Shown: positions 17,014 through 25,883 of the stretch, one piece after another
Layout of the letters: the number at the start of each line of letters is the position of its first letter
Numbering within the stretch: the stretch's first letter is position 1
Assembly: GCF_016583825.1 (NCBI RefSeq)
Contig: NZ_NRRV01000021.1
Coordinates: forward strand, 1 to 64,000
Reading direction: 5' to 3'
From: Thiohalocapsa halophila
GTDB taxonomy: Bacteria > Pseudomonadota > Gammaproteobacteria > Chromatiales > Chromatiaceae
Length of the DNA stretch: 64,000 nt
The notes under the pieces: generated by a model
Told to the model about the DNA's origin: nothing
Database searches by the model: none
Seen by the model: only the letters and a program-made list of their open reading frames with translations
Program-made: the position numbers and the translations under genes

Positions 17014-19715
17014 CCAGACCCATCTCCGTCACAGAGCCGCAGTGTCAGATCGGCGTCGCTGCCGGGCGAAAAGTCCAGGCGGCCGGTAAACGCAGTGCCC
17101 GCAGCGGCGTCCTCGGTTGTCCAGCGATCGGCATCTGCTGTGCGGATTGCGAGGCGGTCGATGCACCGATCCTCTGGCGCCAGGGCGAGGTGGGTTGCAT
17201 CGAACAGTCGATAGCGAGCCCCTTGCTGGGTGGCGCTGGTGTGCAGCAGGGCAGCATCGGACGCGATGCCGTCAACATGCCACACCCCTTGCCCTCCGAA
17301 GACGAGGCGCTCGGCATCACCGAGTCTGATGACCCCAGCCACGTCCGTCACCTGACCCGACACTGCGAGGGGCTCCCCGGCCTGGAATACGACCGCGGTG
17401 CGCAGCCTTGACCGGGACTCGACCATGACACGCAGGTCCGGCGCCGCGGCGGGCCAAGCCGGGCGCGATGCATAGACAATGGGCTCAGAGCGCAGACGCG
17501 CATGCGCATCCGCCACGACGAGTGCGCCCGCGGCAGCCCCATTGTCCTGCAAGAAGCGGCCGGCGTCCGCCCCCGGCTCGAAGCCCACGAGGTTCCAACT
17601 CACCGCGCGCGCAAGCCCCGACTCTCCGGTGAGGTCATCCCAGACAGCGAGCCAGCGATTCGCCCGCATGGCGATGGTGCGCACGACGTCCACGCCCGAC
17701 CAATCGGCCATACGCATGCGCGCCACTTGCAAATCTCCGGCGAGGACGAAACGCTCAAGGGGTGCGAAAGCGGGGGCCGCCTGCGACCATCGGGAGTAGA
17801 CGCCGGTGACTCCGCCAATCCAGGCATCGATGCCACTGCGGGCAACCATGGGCCCGTTCAGACTCAGCCGGTCGATCTTTTTGTCGCGGTGCTTGGCCCG
17901 ACCCGCCGGCAGCCAGTGGTGGTAACGATCGACGATGCGCTCGGTGACCAGCGGCTCTGTGCCAAAGAATAGAGCAATGAGCGTTCCTGTGGCCGGGTAG
18001 CGGTGCCAGCCGCGGTTGCGCTGGCCGAACAGGGCGAAGAGCTCGGGCTCGCCTGCCCCGCGGAGCACGAGCTTGTCGGGCGCCATTGCGCCGGGACGGA
18101 AGTTGTAACCCGTGGGGCCCGCAATGGCGATACTGCGTCGCTGTGGGCGCACCGGGGTTACGTTGTCGTCCCAGAGCCACAGCCAGCCAAGCGAGCTCGG
18201 CAGCCTGCCGCCGCTGTCGCGCAGTTTCGCCAAACGCTGATCGAGCAGCCAGCGCGCCTCGCCGTCGCGGAGCCCGAAAGCGGCGATGGTGAGCGCATCC
18301 AACGGCTGGAAGGGCCCGATGAGCCCATAGTTCAGCGGCACGGGCGCCTGAAGCAGCTGGGCCGTCAACCAGTCGACGGCGAGCTGGGCGCCGGGCGCCT
18401 CGGCTGGGTCTAGCGCATCCGTGTAACGCCAGAGGGCATAGGCGTTGGACATCCAGATGTCTTGATACTCCAATGCATCATCGAGATTACGGAAATTGCC
18501 CCGCCAGCCGACGGCCTTGCGCCGCAGATAGCTCCCGGCTCGCTCGCGCAGCTCGGCGTCGCCGACGGTGTGCTGAAGCAGCGACAAGGCGCCAACCCCG
18601 ACCTCCTGGTTGAGATAAGGCCCCTCCGGCAGATTGCGGAACGGGATCGCATAGAGCAGGTCCACCCATTCCACCGTCAGCGAGCGCGCGAGCACTGCAT
18701 CGAGCCACTCGGCGATGCGCGCCTGCTCCGCCGCCGAGAATAATGCGGGCTGCCCACGGCGCAGCTCCAAGTAAAAGAGTGCGCGCAGCATCGCATGATA
18801 TTGGCCGAACTTAACGCTGTGCGCGGGTCCTGCAAAGGCCCGCTTCTCGGCTTCAGCGAGCAGCGCCTCACGGAAGCGCTCGGCCCAGTGCTCTTCGCCG
18901 GTCAGCAGCGCCAAATTGCCCAGCTGGACGATGGACGGTTGGGACTGAGCCGCCAGCATATCGATGATGTCCGCTTTGCGGACACGCGCCGATGCAGACT
19001 CAGCAACCGGTTCCGCTGCCTCGCCAGCGGGCGCGACGAACACCTCATCCCGCGTTGGAACACCTGCGAGACGCGACCGCTTGTCGCCTTCCGCCCACAC
19101 CATATAGAAGCCCACACCGCCCAGGACCGCTGTGCTAACAACCACGATCATCGCGAGGCGCCCTGGATGCAGCACCGGCCCGGCCGCAGCCACGCTGCGA
19201 GAGACCAAAAACCCAAGCACGACCGCAAAGGCGGTGAGCACAGCGAGCAAAAACAGGCTCAGGAGCACGAAGCCCTCGGCAAAAGCAGGCGCAGTGGTCA
19301 GGATCCAGGCGCTGCCCAGTACAGATACCACCACCCAGCCGCTGATCAGCGCAACGACGAGCCGCCGCCAGCCGGCCGCTGGCTCATCGCAGCTCCAGAT
19401 GAAGACACTAGCCACCAGCGCGTGGACACTCGCACCGACCAACGCGCCGATTAACGGCGAATGGCCGCCGATGGCCGCTGCCGCGGCGCCGATGCCGGAG
19501 GCTGCGAAGAGCCACAGCGCGCGATGACGCCACTGGCGCGCGCCGCCGGTATTGGCGTCAATCGCTGTCAGCACGATCACGGCATAGGCAAGAGTCAGCC
19601 ACGCATTGCTCTGCCACACTGCGACACCAAGCTCGCCACGTAACAGAATGAAGATGCCCCAGAGGACCGTCCCCAGAACGACGCCGGATATAAGCCGACT
19701 CAGTGCCCCACGCAT
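17010..19715 (-). CDS. Membrane protein with heparinase/alginate-lyase-like soluble region
   Basis: The 901-residue protein has six or seven membrane helices in its first 215 residues. A linker and a large soluble part (about 250-901) follow. The first section of the soluble part is helix-rich with Trp/Tyr-dense repeats (VKFGQYHAMLRALFYLELRRG, EYQDIWMSNAYALWRYTDAL) suggestive of an alpha/alpha toroid. The last 350 residues are beta-rich. This order resembles membrane-tethered heparinase II/III or alginate-lyase-type enzymes found near exopolysaccharide loci, but I cannot name a catalytic residue with confidence. It sits between GT2-GtrA (4-bp overlap) and the GT39-like gene (5-bp gap). A role in trimming or modifying the polysaccharide is inference. 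Confidence 0.55.
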   Translation of the reverse strand: MRGALSRLISGVVLGTVLWGIFILLRGELGVAVWQSNAWLTLAYAVIVLTAIDANTGGARQWRHRALWLFAASGIGAAAAAIGGHSPLIGALVGASVHALVASVFIWSCDEPAAGWRRLVVALISGWVVVSVLGSAWILTTAPAFAEGFVLLSLFLLAVLTAFAVVLGFLVSRSVAAAGPVLHPGRLAMIVVVSTAVLGGVGFYMVWAEGDKRSRLAGVPTRDEVFVAPAGEAAEPVAESASARVRKADIIDMLAAQSQPSIVQLGNLALLTGEEHWAERFREALLAEAEKRAFAGPAHSVKFGQYHAMLRALFYLELRRGQPALFSAAEQARIAEWLDAVLARSLTVEWVDLLYAIPFRNLPEGPYLNQEVGVGALSLLQHTVGDAELRERAGSYLRRKAVGWRGNFRNLDDALEYQDIWMSNAYALWRYTDALDPAEAPGAQLAVDWLTAQLLQAPVPLNYGLIGPFQPLDALTIAAFGLRDGEARWLLDQRLAKLRDSGGRLPSSLGWLWLWDDNVTPVRPQRRSIAIAGPTGYNFRPGAMAPDKLVLRGAGEPELFALFGQRNRGWHRYPATGTLIALFFGTEPLVTERIVDRYHHWLPAGRAKHRDKKIDRLSLNGPMVARSGIDAWIGGVTGVYSRWSQAAPAFAPLERFVLAGDLQVARMRMADWSGVDVVRTIAMRANRWLAVWDDLTGESGLARAVSWNLVGFEPGADAGRFLQDNGAAAGALVVADAHARLRSEPIVYASRPAWPAAAPDLRVMVESRSRLRTAVVFQAGEPLAVSGQVTDVAGVIRLGDAERLVFGGQGVWHVDGIASDAALLHTSATQQGARYRLFDATHLALAPEDRCIDRLAIRTADADRWTTEDAAAGTAFTGRLDFSPGSDADLTLRLCDGDGSG

Positions 19716-19720
19716 GGCAG

Positions 19721-21550
19721 CTACTCCGCGGTGGCGCCGTCCACCGGCACCGCCTTCGGCTTATAGGGCACGCGAATGGTCTGGCCGACGATGGGGATGG
19801 GGAGCTCCAGCACTCCGCCTTCTGGTGTCTTGAGCTCCAAATTCTCATACACCAGCAGATCTTGTCCGCGCAGCGGTCCGCGATTGGTCCTGATGGGAAT
19901 TGTTGCCGCCAATCGGAACCGATCGCTTTGCAGATACTCCCGTAGCAAATCGTGGATCGGCAGCGGCAAGGGGCTTTTCGACTCGACGACGATGAACTGG
20001 ACGCCGAAGCGATCCATCAGCGCGCCGATGTCTTCTTTGGACTCAAGCCGCTGCTCGACGTCCTGCGCGCGCTCACCGGCGTACATACCCGACGACGACA
20101 GCAATTTATCGGCACGCAGCACGAAAAGCTCCCGATCCTCGTCATACTGGCGAACAAAATAGGTGAAATACCCGTTGTTGTAGGCATCCACCATAAGCGT
20201 CGGCGATTGAGTCTGGCTCGCGACGAGCCCTGCCGCAATGTCGTATCCCTGTGAAAAGCTCGGCTGCCGCGCATAGCTCAGGGCCACATGGGAGAGCACG
20301 ACAGCGGTTAGGACCCCGGCTGCGGCGTATTGCACCCGCGCAGCAGACCACCGCTCGCTCAGGTAGAAGAACGGCAGCACCGCGAAGAGCGCGAACGCCG
20401 GCAGCCAGTAGATATAGTCGCGATCCCGCGCCTGCCCGAGCAGCAGCCCGAAGAACAAGTAAACCGCGATGACAAGGAGCACGAAATAGCGCACCCGGCC
20501 ATCGCGCTGCACCAGTGCGAGCAGCGCCCCCAACGCGGCCAGCGCCAGCGTCCAAGGCGGCAGCCCATTGCGTGCCAGCTGCTCAAAGGCCAAGGGCCAC
20601 CGCTGCGCGATGATCCCGGGCCGCTCGGCACTGTCTGCGCGCGCGCCGGGCTCACCCCCGTCCGCCTGCTCCCTGTCTGCCTGTTGCTGAGGCGACGCCG
20701 ATACCGCTTCACCCGTGGCCGATCCCCCGCTCCCAGGCACCGACTGCGCAGCGGGCTCGGTAGGCACCAGTTTCGCGATGCGCCCAATGGACTGGGCGAT
20801 GTTCTGATCACCGAGCCACAAGGTGACCACCAACAGCGGCACTAATAGCACGAGTGCCAGACCGGCGGCGATATAGGTCTGCATCTGCCGAAGCATCCAC
20901 AGAAGCCGCCCGGCAAAGATCGCCTCCAAGAGGAGCCAGAGCACCGCAAACACGGCCACCTGCTTGGTCCAGCAAGCGAGACCGAAAGCAACCGCGGTGC
21001 CGTAGAGATACAGGTGGTTGCTGGAGCGCAGATACCGACGGAAGAGCCAGCCCGACAAGAGCACCATGGCCAGCGTCGGCAGCTCCGTCATCGTATACCA
21101 GCCCCATTTCGCGACAGCGGGCAGGGATATCAGCAGTGCGGCGCTCCAGAACGCCGTCGCCACCCCGAAACGCTCCCGCACCAAGTCGAAGAAAGCCACG
21201 ACCGCTATCAACGCGAAGAACAGTAGCGCAAGACGGCTGCTGGCTTGACTGATACCGAACACGGCGTTGAAGAATGCCTCTACGGTTGGGAAGAAGACAG
21301 GCTTGTAGCCAATGCTCAGACCCGGGTACTGGGCGTAGTAGCTGGCCGTGAAATCATACACGCGGCTCGGCGGCCATAGCGGCAACTCGCGCATGAAATC
21401 GAGCATGAAGACGCCGTCCAGCAGCAAGCGGTCCGCGTCGGGATAGGCCAACGCCGTGCTCCCGACCTGCCGCAGCACCATCAATGCGGTCAAACCGCAC
21501 AGGATGGCCAGAGCGGCAGGGGCCGAGGACAGTAAACGAGGTCGATTCAT
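19721..21550 (-). CDS. GT39/ArnT-like membrane glycosyltransferase
   Basis: This integral membrane protein of about 609 residues has 11-12 predicted helices and a periplasmic C-terminal domain (about residues 450-609). The first periplasmic loop has YPDADRLLLDGVFMLDFMRELP with the acidic pair typical of PMT/ArnT-type enzymes. WYTMTELPTLAMVLLSGWLF and ACWTKQVAVFAVLWLLLEA follow in the helices. Such enzymes move a sugar from undecaprenyl phosphate to a lipid, glycan or protein. The adjacent GT2-GtrA could supply the lipid-linked sugar. The acceptor may be the XrtA-locus polysaccharide, an inference from position. The first ATG (21550) is used; a GTG lies four codons upstream. An acidic, Gln/Ala-rich loop (residues about 265-310) interrupts the membrane region. 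Confidence 0.78.
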   Translation of the reverse strand: MNRPRLLSSAPAALAILCGLTALMVLRQVGSTALAYPDADRLLLDGVFMLDFMRELPLWPPSRVYDFTASYYAQYPGLSIGYKPVFFPTVEAFFNAVFGISQASSRLALLFFALIAVVAFFDLVRERFGVATAFWSAALLISLPAVAKWGWYTMTELPTLAMVLLSGWLFRRYLRSSNHLYLYGTAVAFGLACWTKQVAVFAVLWLLLEAIFAGRLLWMLRQMQTYIAAGLALVLLVPLLVVTLWLGDQNIAQSIGRIAKLVPTEPAAQSVPGSGGSATGEAVSASPQQQADREQADGGEPGARADSAERPGIIAQRWPLAFEQLARNGLPPWTLALAALGALLALVQRDGRVRYFVLLVIAVYLFFGLLLGQARDRDYIYWLPAFALFAVLPFFYLSERWSAARVQYAAAGVLTAVVLSHVALSYARQPSFSQGYDIAAGLVASQTQSPTLMVDAYNNGYFTYFVRQYDEDRELFVLRADKLLSSSGMYAGERAQDVEQRLESKEDIGALMDRFGVQFIVVESKSPLPLPIHDLLREYLQSDRFRLAATIPIRTNRGPLRGQDLLVYENLELKTPEGGVLELPIPIVGQTIRVPYKPKAVPVDGATAE

Positions 21551-21768
21551 TGTTGTCACCACAGCAAAACAGAAAGTCTCAGCAGCCAGTCTTGCCCACG
21601 CGCTAAACCCAGAGCAGCGGCAGAGCTAAGCGGCCCAGCGCCCGAGCCGCCGGTCATCGCCCATCAGCCGAGACACTGCGGGGACTTAGGGTCTGCGTAA
21701 GCGCCCACTCGTCACGCTGCGCCGCCGCGCCGGCAGGCAGCGCTCTGCCGCCGACGCGCGTTGCGACG

Positions 21769-23226
21769 TTACAGTCGGTGGTACCAGTCCTTGCCGAGGG
21801 CGATCGCTTCCTTGATGGTGGGCAACGCCTTCATGCGCGCCGGCGCCGCCACCGGCTTCGGAGCTCGCCCCGCTGTTCTCGCCGACGGAGAGCTTTGCAT
21901 CACGGCCGCCAGCCCGGAAGACAATGCCGGCTGCAAATGGGGCGGCGTCATCGCTCCGCCTTGTTTCTTTTCCGGCGCGGTCACCGGCAGCTCTTGCTTG
22001 AGAACCACCGTCATGCCCACAACGATCGCAACCAGGGCATAATAGAAATTGAAATAGGCCAAGCCTAGAAACGCCCCGCTCACTGCATAGCCAATGAGGG
22101 CCACTTGCATCATCCTTGCGAGCATGTTCATCCACTGCAAATCCGCTATACGGCGCGTCCTGCGGATAATGCGACCGCAGGCCAGCAGGCTGAAAATGCC
22201 GATCAGCAGGAACAACGTCAAGCCAATGAATCCATGCTCCGCCATGGTTTCGAAGTAGATGCTGTGGGCGTCGGTTCGGCGGCCGCCCACTTCCGGAAGA
22301 TACATAAGATAGGTCGCGGGCTTGAAGGTCTCGAAGCCGCCCCCGAAAGGCCGATTCAGGGCCAGGTTGAACGCCATCTCCCACGCCTTGATTCGGCCCA
22401 TTGCAGAGCCATCCTCTTCGTAGGTGGCAATGGTCCCCATGCGTTCATGCCAATCCGGAGGCATAAATGTGAATACTACAGTGCCCAGGACGGCCGCCAG
22501 AATGAAAAAGCCGAATTTGTTCTTGCTTTTCCAAACCAAATACAGGCCCATTGCGGTGACGCCAACGAATGCCCCGCGCGACTGTGTGCCGAAGATTGCA
22601 AAGACGCAGAGTACGATACCGATCAACAGGCCTAGCTTGACGAGTCGGTAGGGTACGATGCTGCGTAAAAAGAAAAGCAGCGGAATGGTCATGATCAGCG
22701 CGAGGCCGACCTCGTTGTTGCCCCCGATAAAGCTGCCCGGCGGACCCCAAACGCGAAAGTTACCACCCTTCAGAATCGTAAACAGGCCGCCTTTGAATCC
22801 GTAATAGCCGATAGACAGTGCAGCGACGGTCGTCAGAGCGATGATCCGCTCCTTGGAATTCAGCACCAAGATGGCCACGAAAGTGGTGAGCATGATCTTC
22901 CAGACCTTATCCCATTGCCACCAAGCCAGGTTCGGATAGAGGCTAAAGACCGTGGTTACCAGCATCCAAACCCAGAACAGCCCGAGCGTGACGGTAATCG
23001 GCGTCACGGGCAGTTGTTTCGGCTCATTGCGGGCGATGAGCAAGCTACTCAGCATCGCCAGCGCAATGATCTGCGCAAAGGGCTGGTTGGTCAGGGTCCA
23101 GCTGATACGATGGGGATTCATCAACGCCAGCCAGTACCAGACCAGCACGCCGATGAAGGGCTTCATGTAAATGAAGGGGATCGATCCGTAGATCGTCACC
23201 AGCAGAAAGATGTCGCGCAGTCCCAT
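21769..23226 (-). CDS. O-antigen-ligase-like protein, exosortase A locus
   Basis: The 485-residue protein has about eleven membrane helices. It carries the Wzy/WaaL-type periplasmic loop GRIKAWEMAFNLALNRPFGGG and GGRRTDAHSIYFETMAEHGF, whose Arg and His residues match O-antigen ligase/polymerase signatures. Its start (MGLRDIFLLVTIYGSIPFIYMKPFIGVL, read in two parts as MGLRDIFLLVTI and YGSIPFIYMKPF) is that of the putative O-glycosylation ligase found beside XrtA. The last 75 residues are Pro/Ala-rich and cytoplasmic. It would polymerise or ligate the locus polysaccharide at the outer face of the inner membrane. It is last in the main XrtA run, five bases after the CapK-like gene. Confidence 0.85.
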   Translation of the reverse strand: MGLRDIFLLVTIYGSIPFIYMKPFIGVLVWYWLALMNPHRISWTLTNQPFAQIIALAMLSSLLIARNEPKQLPVTPITVTLGLFWVWMLVTTVFSLYPNLAWWQWDKVWKIMLTTFVAILVLNSKERIIALTTVAALSIGYYGFKGGLFTILKGGNFRVWGPPGSFIGGNNEVGLALIMTIPLLFFLRSIVPYRLVKLGLLIGIVLCVFAIFGTQSRGAFVGVTAMGLYLVWKSKNKFGFFILAAVLGTVVFTFMPPDWHERMGTIATYEEDGSAMGRIKAWEMAFNLALNRPFGGGFETFKPATYLMYLPEVGGRRTDAHSIYFETMAEHGFIGLTLFLLIGIFSLLACGRIIRRTRRIADLQWMNMLARMMQVALIGYAVSGAFLGLAYFNFYYALVAIVVGMTVVLKQELPVTAPEKKQGGAMTPPHLQPALSSGLAAVMQSSPSARTAGRAPKPVAAPARMKALPTIKEAIALGKDWYHRL

Positions 23227-23231
23227 GACGC

Positions 23232-24623
23232 TCAGGTGCGACTTATGGCGGCAGCTGCCGGCGCCGCGCCGGGCGCTTGGGCGCGGCTAACGACATAACG
23301 GTACTTGCCGGATGGCTCGCGCGGGATTTCGGACACCCGCTCGATGTTGACCCGTACGTCGGCGCCGAGTCGCCGTCGGAATTGGGCCATTATTTCAGCC
23401 GCTAGGCCCTCCGGCAGCGGCTCGGCGGTACTCACCAGCACGCGTGTGTGGCTCAATGATTCTTGCACGATCTTGAACTGATGGATCGCCGGTATGTCCC
23501 GCAGCACATAAATGAGTGCAAGCCCATGCATGACTGTGCCGTCGGCGGCGATGATGAAATCTGTACTGCGTCCGTCGAGGCGCCTTAGCACCGGAAGGCC
23601 GCGTCCGCAGGGGCAGGGCTCGGGGTCCAGAGCACCGACATCGCCCGTGCGGTAGCGGATGAACGGGAAATCCCCAGTCGCCAAATGGGTGACCACGATC
23701 TCCCCCGACTCCCCGGGGGCCACCGCCTCTCCGTCTGCGTCGACGATCTCCACGACGATATCCTCGGCGGTGATGTGCAGCCGGCCCGCGGGACAGGCAT
23801 GCGCGATAAAGCCGGCGTCGCGTCCGCCGTAGCCATTGGCGACGGGACAGCCGAAGACCCGCTCGATACACTCGCGCTGGTGGTCATAGAGCCGCTCCGA
23901 GGTCACGAAGGCAGCCCGGATATCAAGATCGTCGAGGCGCATGCCGGATTGCTCCGCATGATCCGCGATCAACGCCAGTGACGAGGGGTAGCCGAAGAGC
24001 ATACGCGGGCGAAAGCGTCGGATCTCGCCAACGAAACGTGTCAGATTCTCTGGTGACAGCTCGAAGGCCGGCAGCAGACGCGTGCGCAACAGCCCATCGC
24101 GCAGCGCTCGGATCCTATCCTGGGCACCGAGCTCGATGGGGGAGCCCCAGACGACGATTTCAGGGTCGCCGATATCGACACCCCACCAGCGTGTCGCCCG
24201 CCATTTGGCGGCGACGTCATGGGCGACGCGCTCCTTGCCGATGAAGAAGACCAGCGGCTCCCCGGACGACCCGCCGGTGTTGAAGCGCGCGAGCCCTGTA
24301 GCGCCCCGGGCCTTGAGCGCCTCTGTGTTGGAGCGGATGCCCGCCTTGTCGAGCAACGGCAGCCGCTGCAAGCCTGCGAGGTCCTGTACCTGCGTCGGCT
24401 CGAGTCCATGGCTGTCGAGCAGGGCTCGAACATAGGGCACACGGGCATAAGCATCACGGACGAAGGCAGCAAGCCGCTCGCGCTGATACTCGGCGAGCGC
24501 GTCGGGACCCAGCCACTGGGTGCGCTCCAGCTCCCGGCGCACCGCCACCGTGCGGTGGCCCTTGGCGAGCTCGTGCAGCGGAAAGAGGACGGTGCTCGCA
24601 AAGCGGGTGTAGAGATCGCGCAT
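23232..24623 (-). CDS. CapK-like phenylacetate-CoA ligase family protein
   Basis: The 463-residue adenylate-forming enzyme belongs to the PaaK/CapK branch. The phosphate-binding loop is FNTGGSSGEPLVFF, then comes VVWGSPIELGAQDR, NGYGGRDAGFIAHACP, FIRYRTGDVG with a Cys-rich PCPCGRGLPVL, and RLDGRSTDF. Members of this branch in capsule/EPS loci are thought to activate an acyl or aminoacyl group for decorating the polysaccharide. The start codon shares one base with the stop of the preceding glycosyltransferase (TGATG), indicating translational coupling within the XrtA unit. Confidence 0.87.
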   Translation of the reverse strand: MRDLYTRFASTVLFPLHELAKGHRTVAVRRELERTQWLGPDALAEYQRERLAAFVRDAYARVPYVRALLDSHGLEPTQVQDLAGLQRLPLLDKAGIRSNTEALKARGATGLARFNTGGSSGEPLVFFIGKERVAHDVAAKWRATRWWGVDIGDPEIVVWGSPIELGAQDRIRALRDGLLRTRLLPAFELSPENLTRFVGEIRRFRPRMLFGYPSSLALIADHAEQSGMRLDDLDIRAAFVTSERLYDHQRECIERVFGCPVANGYGGRDAGFIAHACPAGRLHITAEDIVVEIVDADGEAVAPGESGEIVVTHLATGDFPFIRYRTGDVGALDPEPCPCGRGLPVLRRLDGRSTDFIIAADGTVMHGLALIYVLRDIPAIHQFKIVQESLSHTRVLVSTAEPLPEGLAAEIMAQFRRRLGADVRVNIERVSEIPREPSGKYRYVVSRAQAPGAAPAAAAISRT

Positions 24624-25882
24624 CAGCGCACCGGCTCACCATCGCTCAGAGCCGCCGCGTCGGACACCGGCGTGCCAAGCAAAGGGGCATAGACATCCCG
24701 GTAGCGGGCGACGCTGCGCGGCCATGTGCGCTCCTCCTCCACGAAGCGCCGAGCGGCATCGCGCTGTACAGCCCAGCCCTTGCGATCACGCAACAGCGCC
24801 GACACAGCGTCGGCGAGGGCCCCCGCATCGCCGGCACCAAAGAGCCGGCCGTTGCTGCCGTCGCGGATCAGCTCGCGGTGCCCGCCGACGTCGGAGGCCA
24901 GCACCAGCTTGCCTTGCGCCATGGCCTCCAATGGCTTCAGCGGGGTGACCAGCTCCGTCAGGCGCATGGACCGCCGTGGATACACCAGAACGTCCACCAG
25001 GCTGTAGTAGCGGTGCACTTCGTCATGGGGAACACGGCCCGTGAAATGCACTCGCTCGCTCACGCCGAGCGCCACTGCCAGGGACCGTAGACCTGCCTCT
25101 TGGGGCCCGCCGCCGACCAGCAATAGGTGCGGCACTGGGCTGTTCGTGGAGGCTTTCGACAAGTGAGCCATGGCTTCGACGGCGAGATCCAGACCCTCAT
25201 AGGCATAGAAGGAGCCGATGAAGCCGAGCACCGGTGCGTCATCGAGCCCAAGCTCATCCGCCAGTGCTAGGTCTTTGGGCACATCGACGCCGAAGCGCTC
25301 GGCATCCACGGCATTCGGGATCACCGTCAGCTTCTCCGGCGCAATGCCCCGGCCCTGGATATCCTTGCGCAGGCCCTCGCAAATACAGGTGACGGCATCG
25401 GCGCGCCGGAGCACATGAGTCTCCAGGGCTCGGGTCAGCCGATAGCGCAGGCCGCCCTCACGGCTGGTGCCGTGGTCTGCGGCGGCATCCTCCCAGAAGG
25501 CACGACACTCGTAGACCACCGGCAGACCGCGCCGGCGACCGACGCGCAGCGCCGCCAAGCCGTTCAGCGCCGGGGAGTGGGCGTGCAGCAGATCGGGCCG
25601 CTCCGCCGTCACCGCGGCGTCCAGGCGCTGCGCGAGGTCCTCGATGATCCGCCACTGATTGACCATGGGCAGTCGGCCCGCGGCGCCCGCCGGCGGCGGC
25701 GTACGGTGGAAGCGCAGGCCGTCGATGGTCTCCAGCGCAGCACTGCTCGCACCCTGCTTGCCGGAGGTGATCTGCACCGTGTCCCAGCCGAGTGCGGCCT
25801 GCTGCTCCAGGATCGCCCGGGTGCGGAAGGTGTAGCCACTGTGCAGCGGGATGGAATGATCCAGGATGTGCAGGATCTTCAT
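24623..25882 (-). CDS. XrtA-associated GT4 glycosyltransferase
   Basis: The 419-residue GT-B enzyme begins KILHILDHSIPLHSGYTFRT, a start I recall from the exosortase-A-associated family TIGR04063. The donor domain shows VLGFIGSFYAYEGLDLAVEAM, LVGGGPQEAGL, VHFTGRVPHDEVHRYYSLVDVLVYPR and LTPLKPLEAMAQGKLVLASDVGG. ATG 25882 is preferred because it follows the amidotransferase stop by one base; an upstream frame to 25900 would overlap and adds only basic residues. It would add a sugar to the lipid-linked repeat unit in the cytoplasm. Confidence 0.9.
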   Translation of the reverse strand: MKILHILDHSIPLHSGYTFRTRAILEQQAALGWDTVQITSGKQGASSAALETIDGLRFHRTPPPAGAAGRLPMVNQWRIIEDLAQRLDAAVTAERPDLLHAHSPALNGLAALRVGRRRGLPVVYECRAFWEDAAADHGTSREGGLRYRLTRALETHVLRRADAVTCICEGLRKDIQGRGIAPEKLTVIPNAVDAERFGVDVPKDLALADELGLDDAPVLGFIGSFYAYEGLDLAVEAMAHLSKASTNSPVPHLLLVGGGPQEAGLRSLAVALGVSERVHFTGRVPHDEVHRYYSLVDVLVYPRRSMRLTELVTPLKPLEAMAQGKLVLASDVGGHRELIRDGSNGRLFGAGDAGALADAVSALLRDRKGWAVQRDAARRFVEEERTWPRSVARYRDVYAPLLGTPVSDAAALSDGEPVR

Positions 25883-25883
25883 C

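Noticed and set aside
21731..21750. Stem cggcag...ctgccg downstream of the ligase gene as a terminator
   Set aside because: Short stem without a U-run; such repeats are expected by chance at this GC content.
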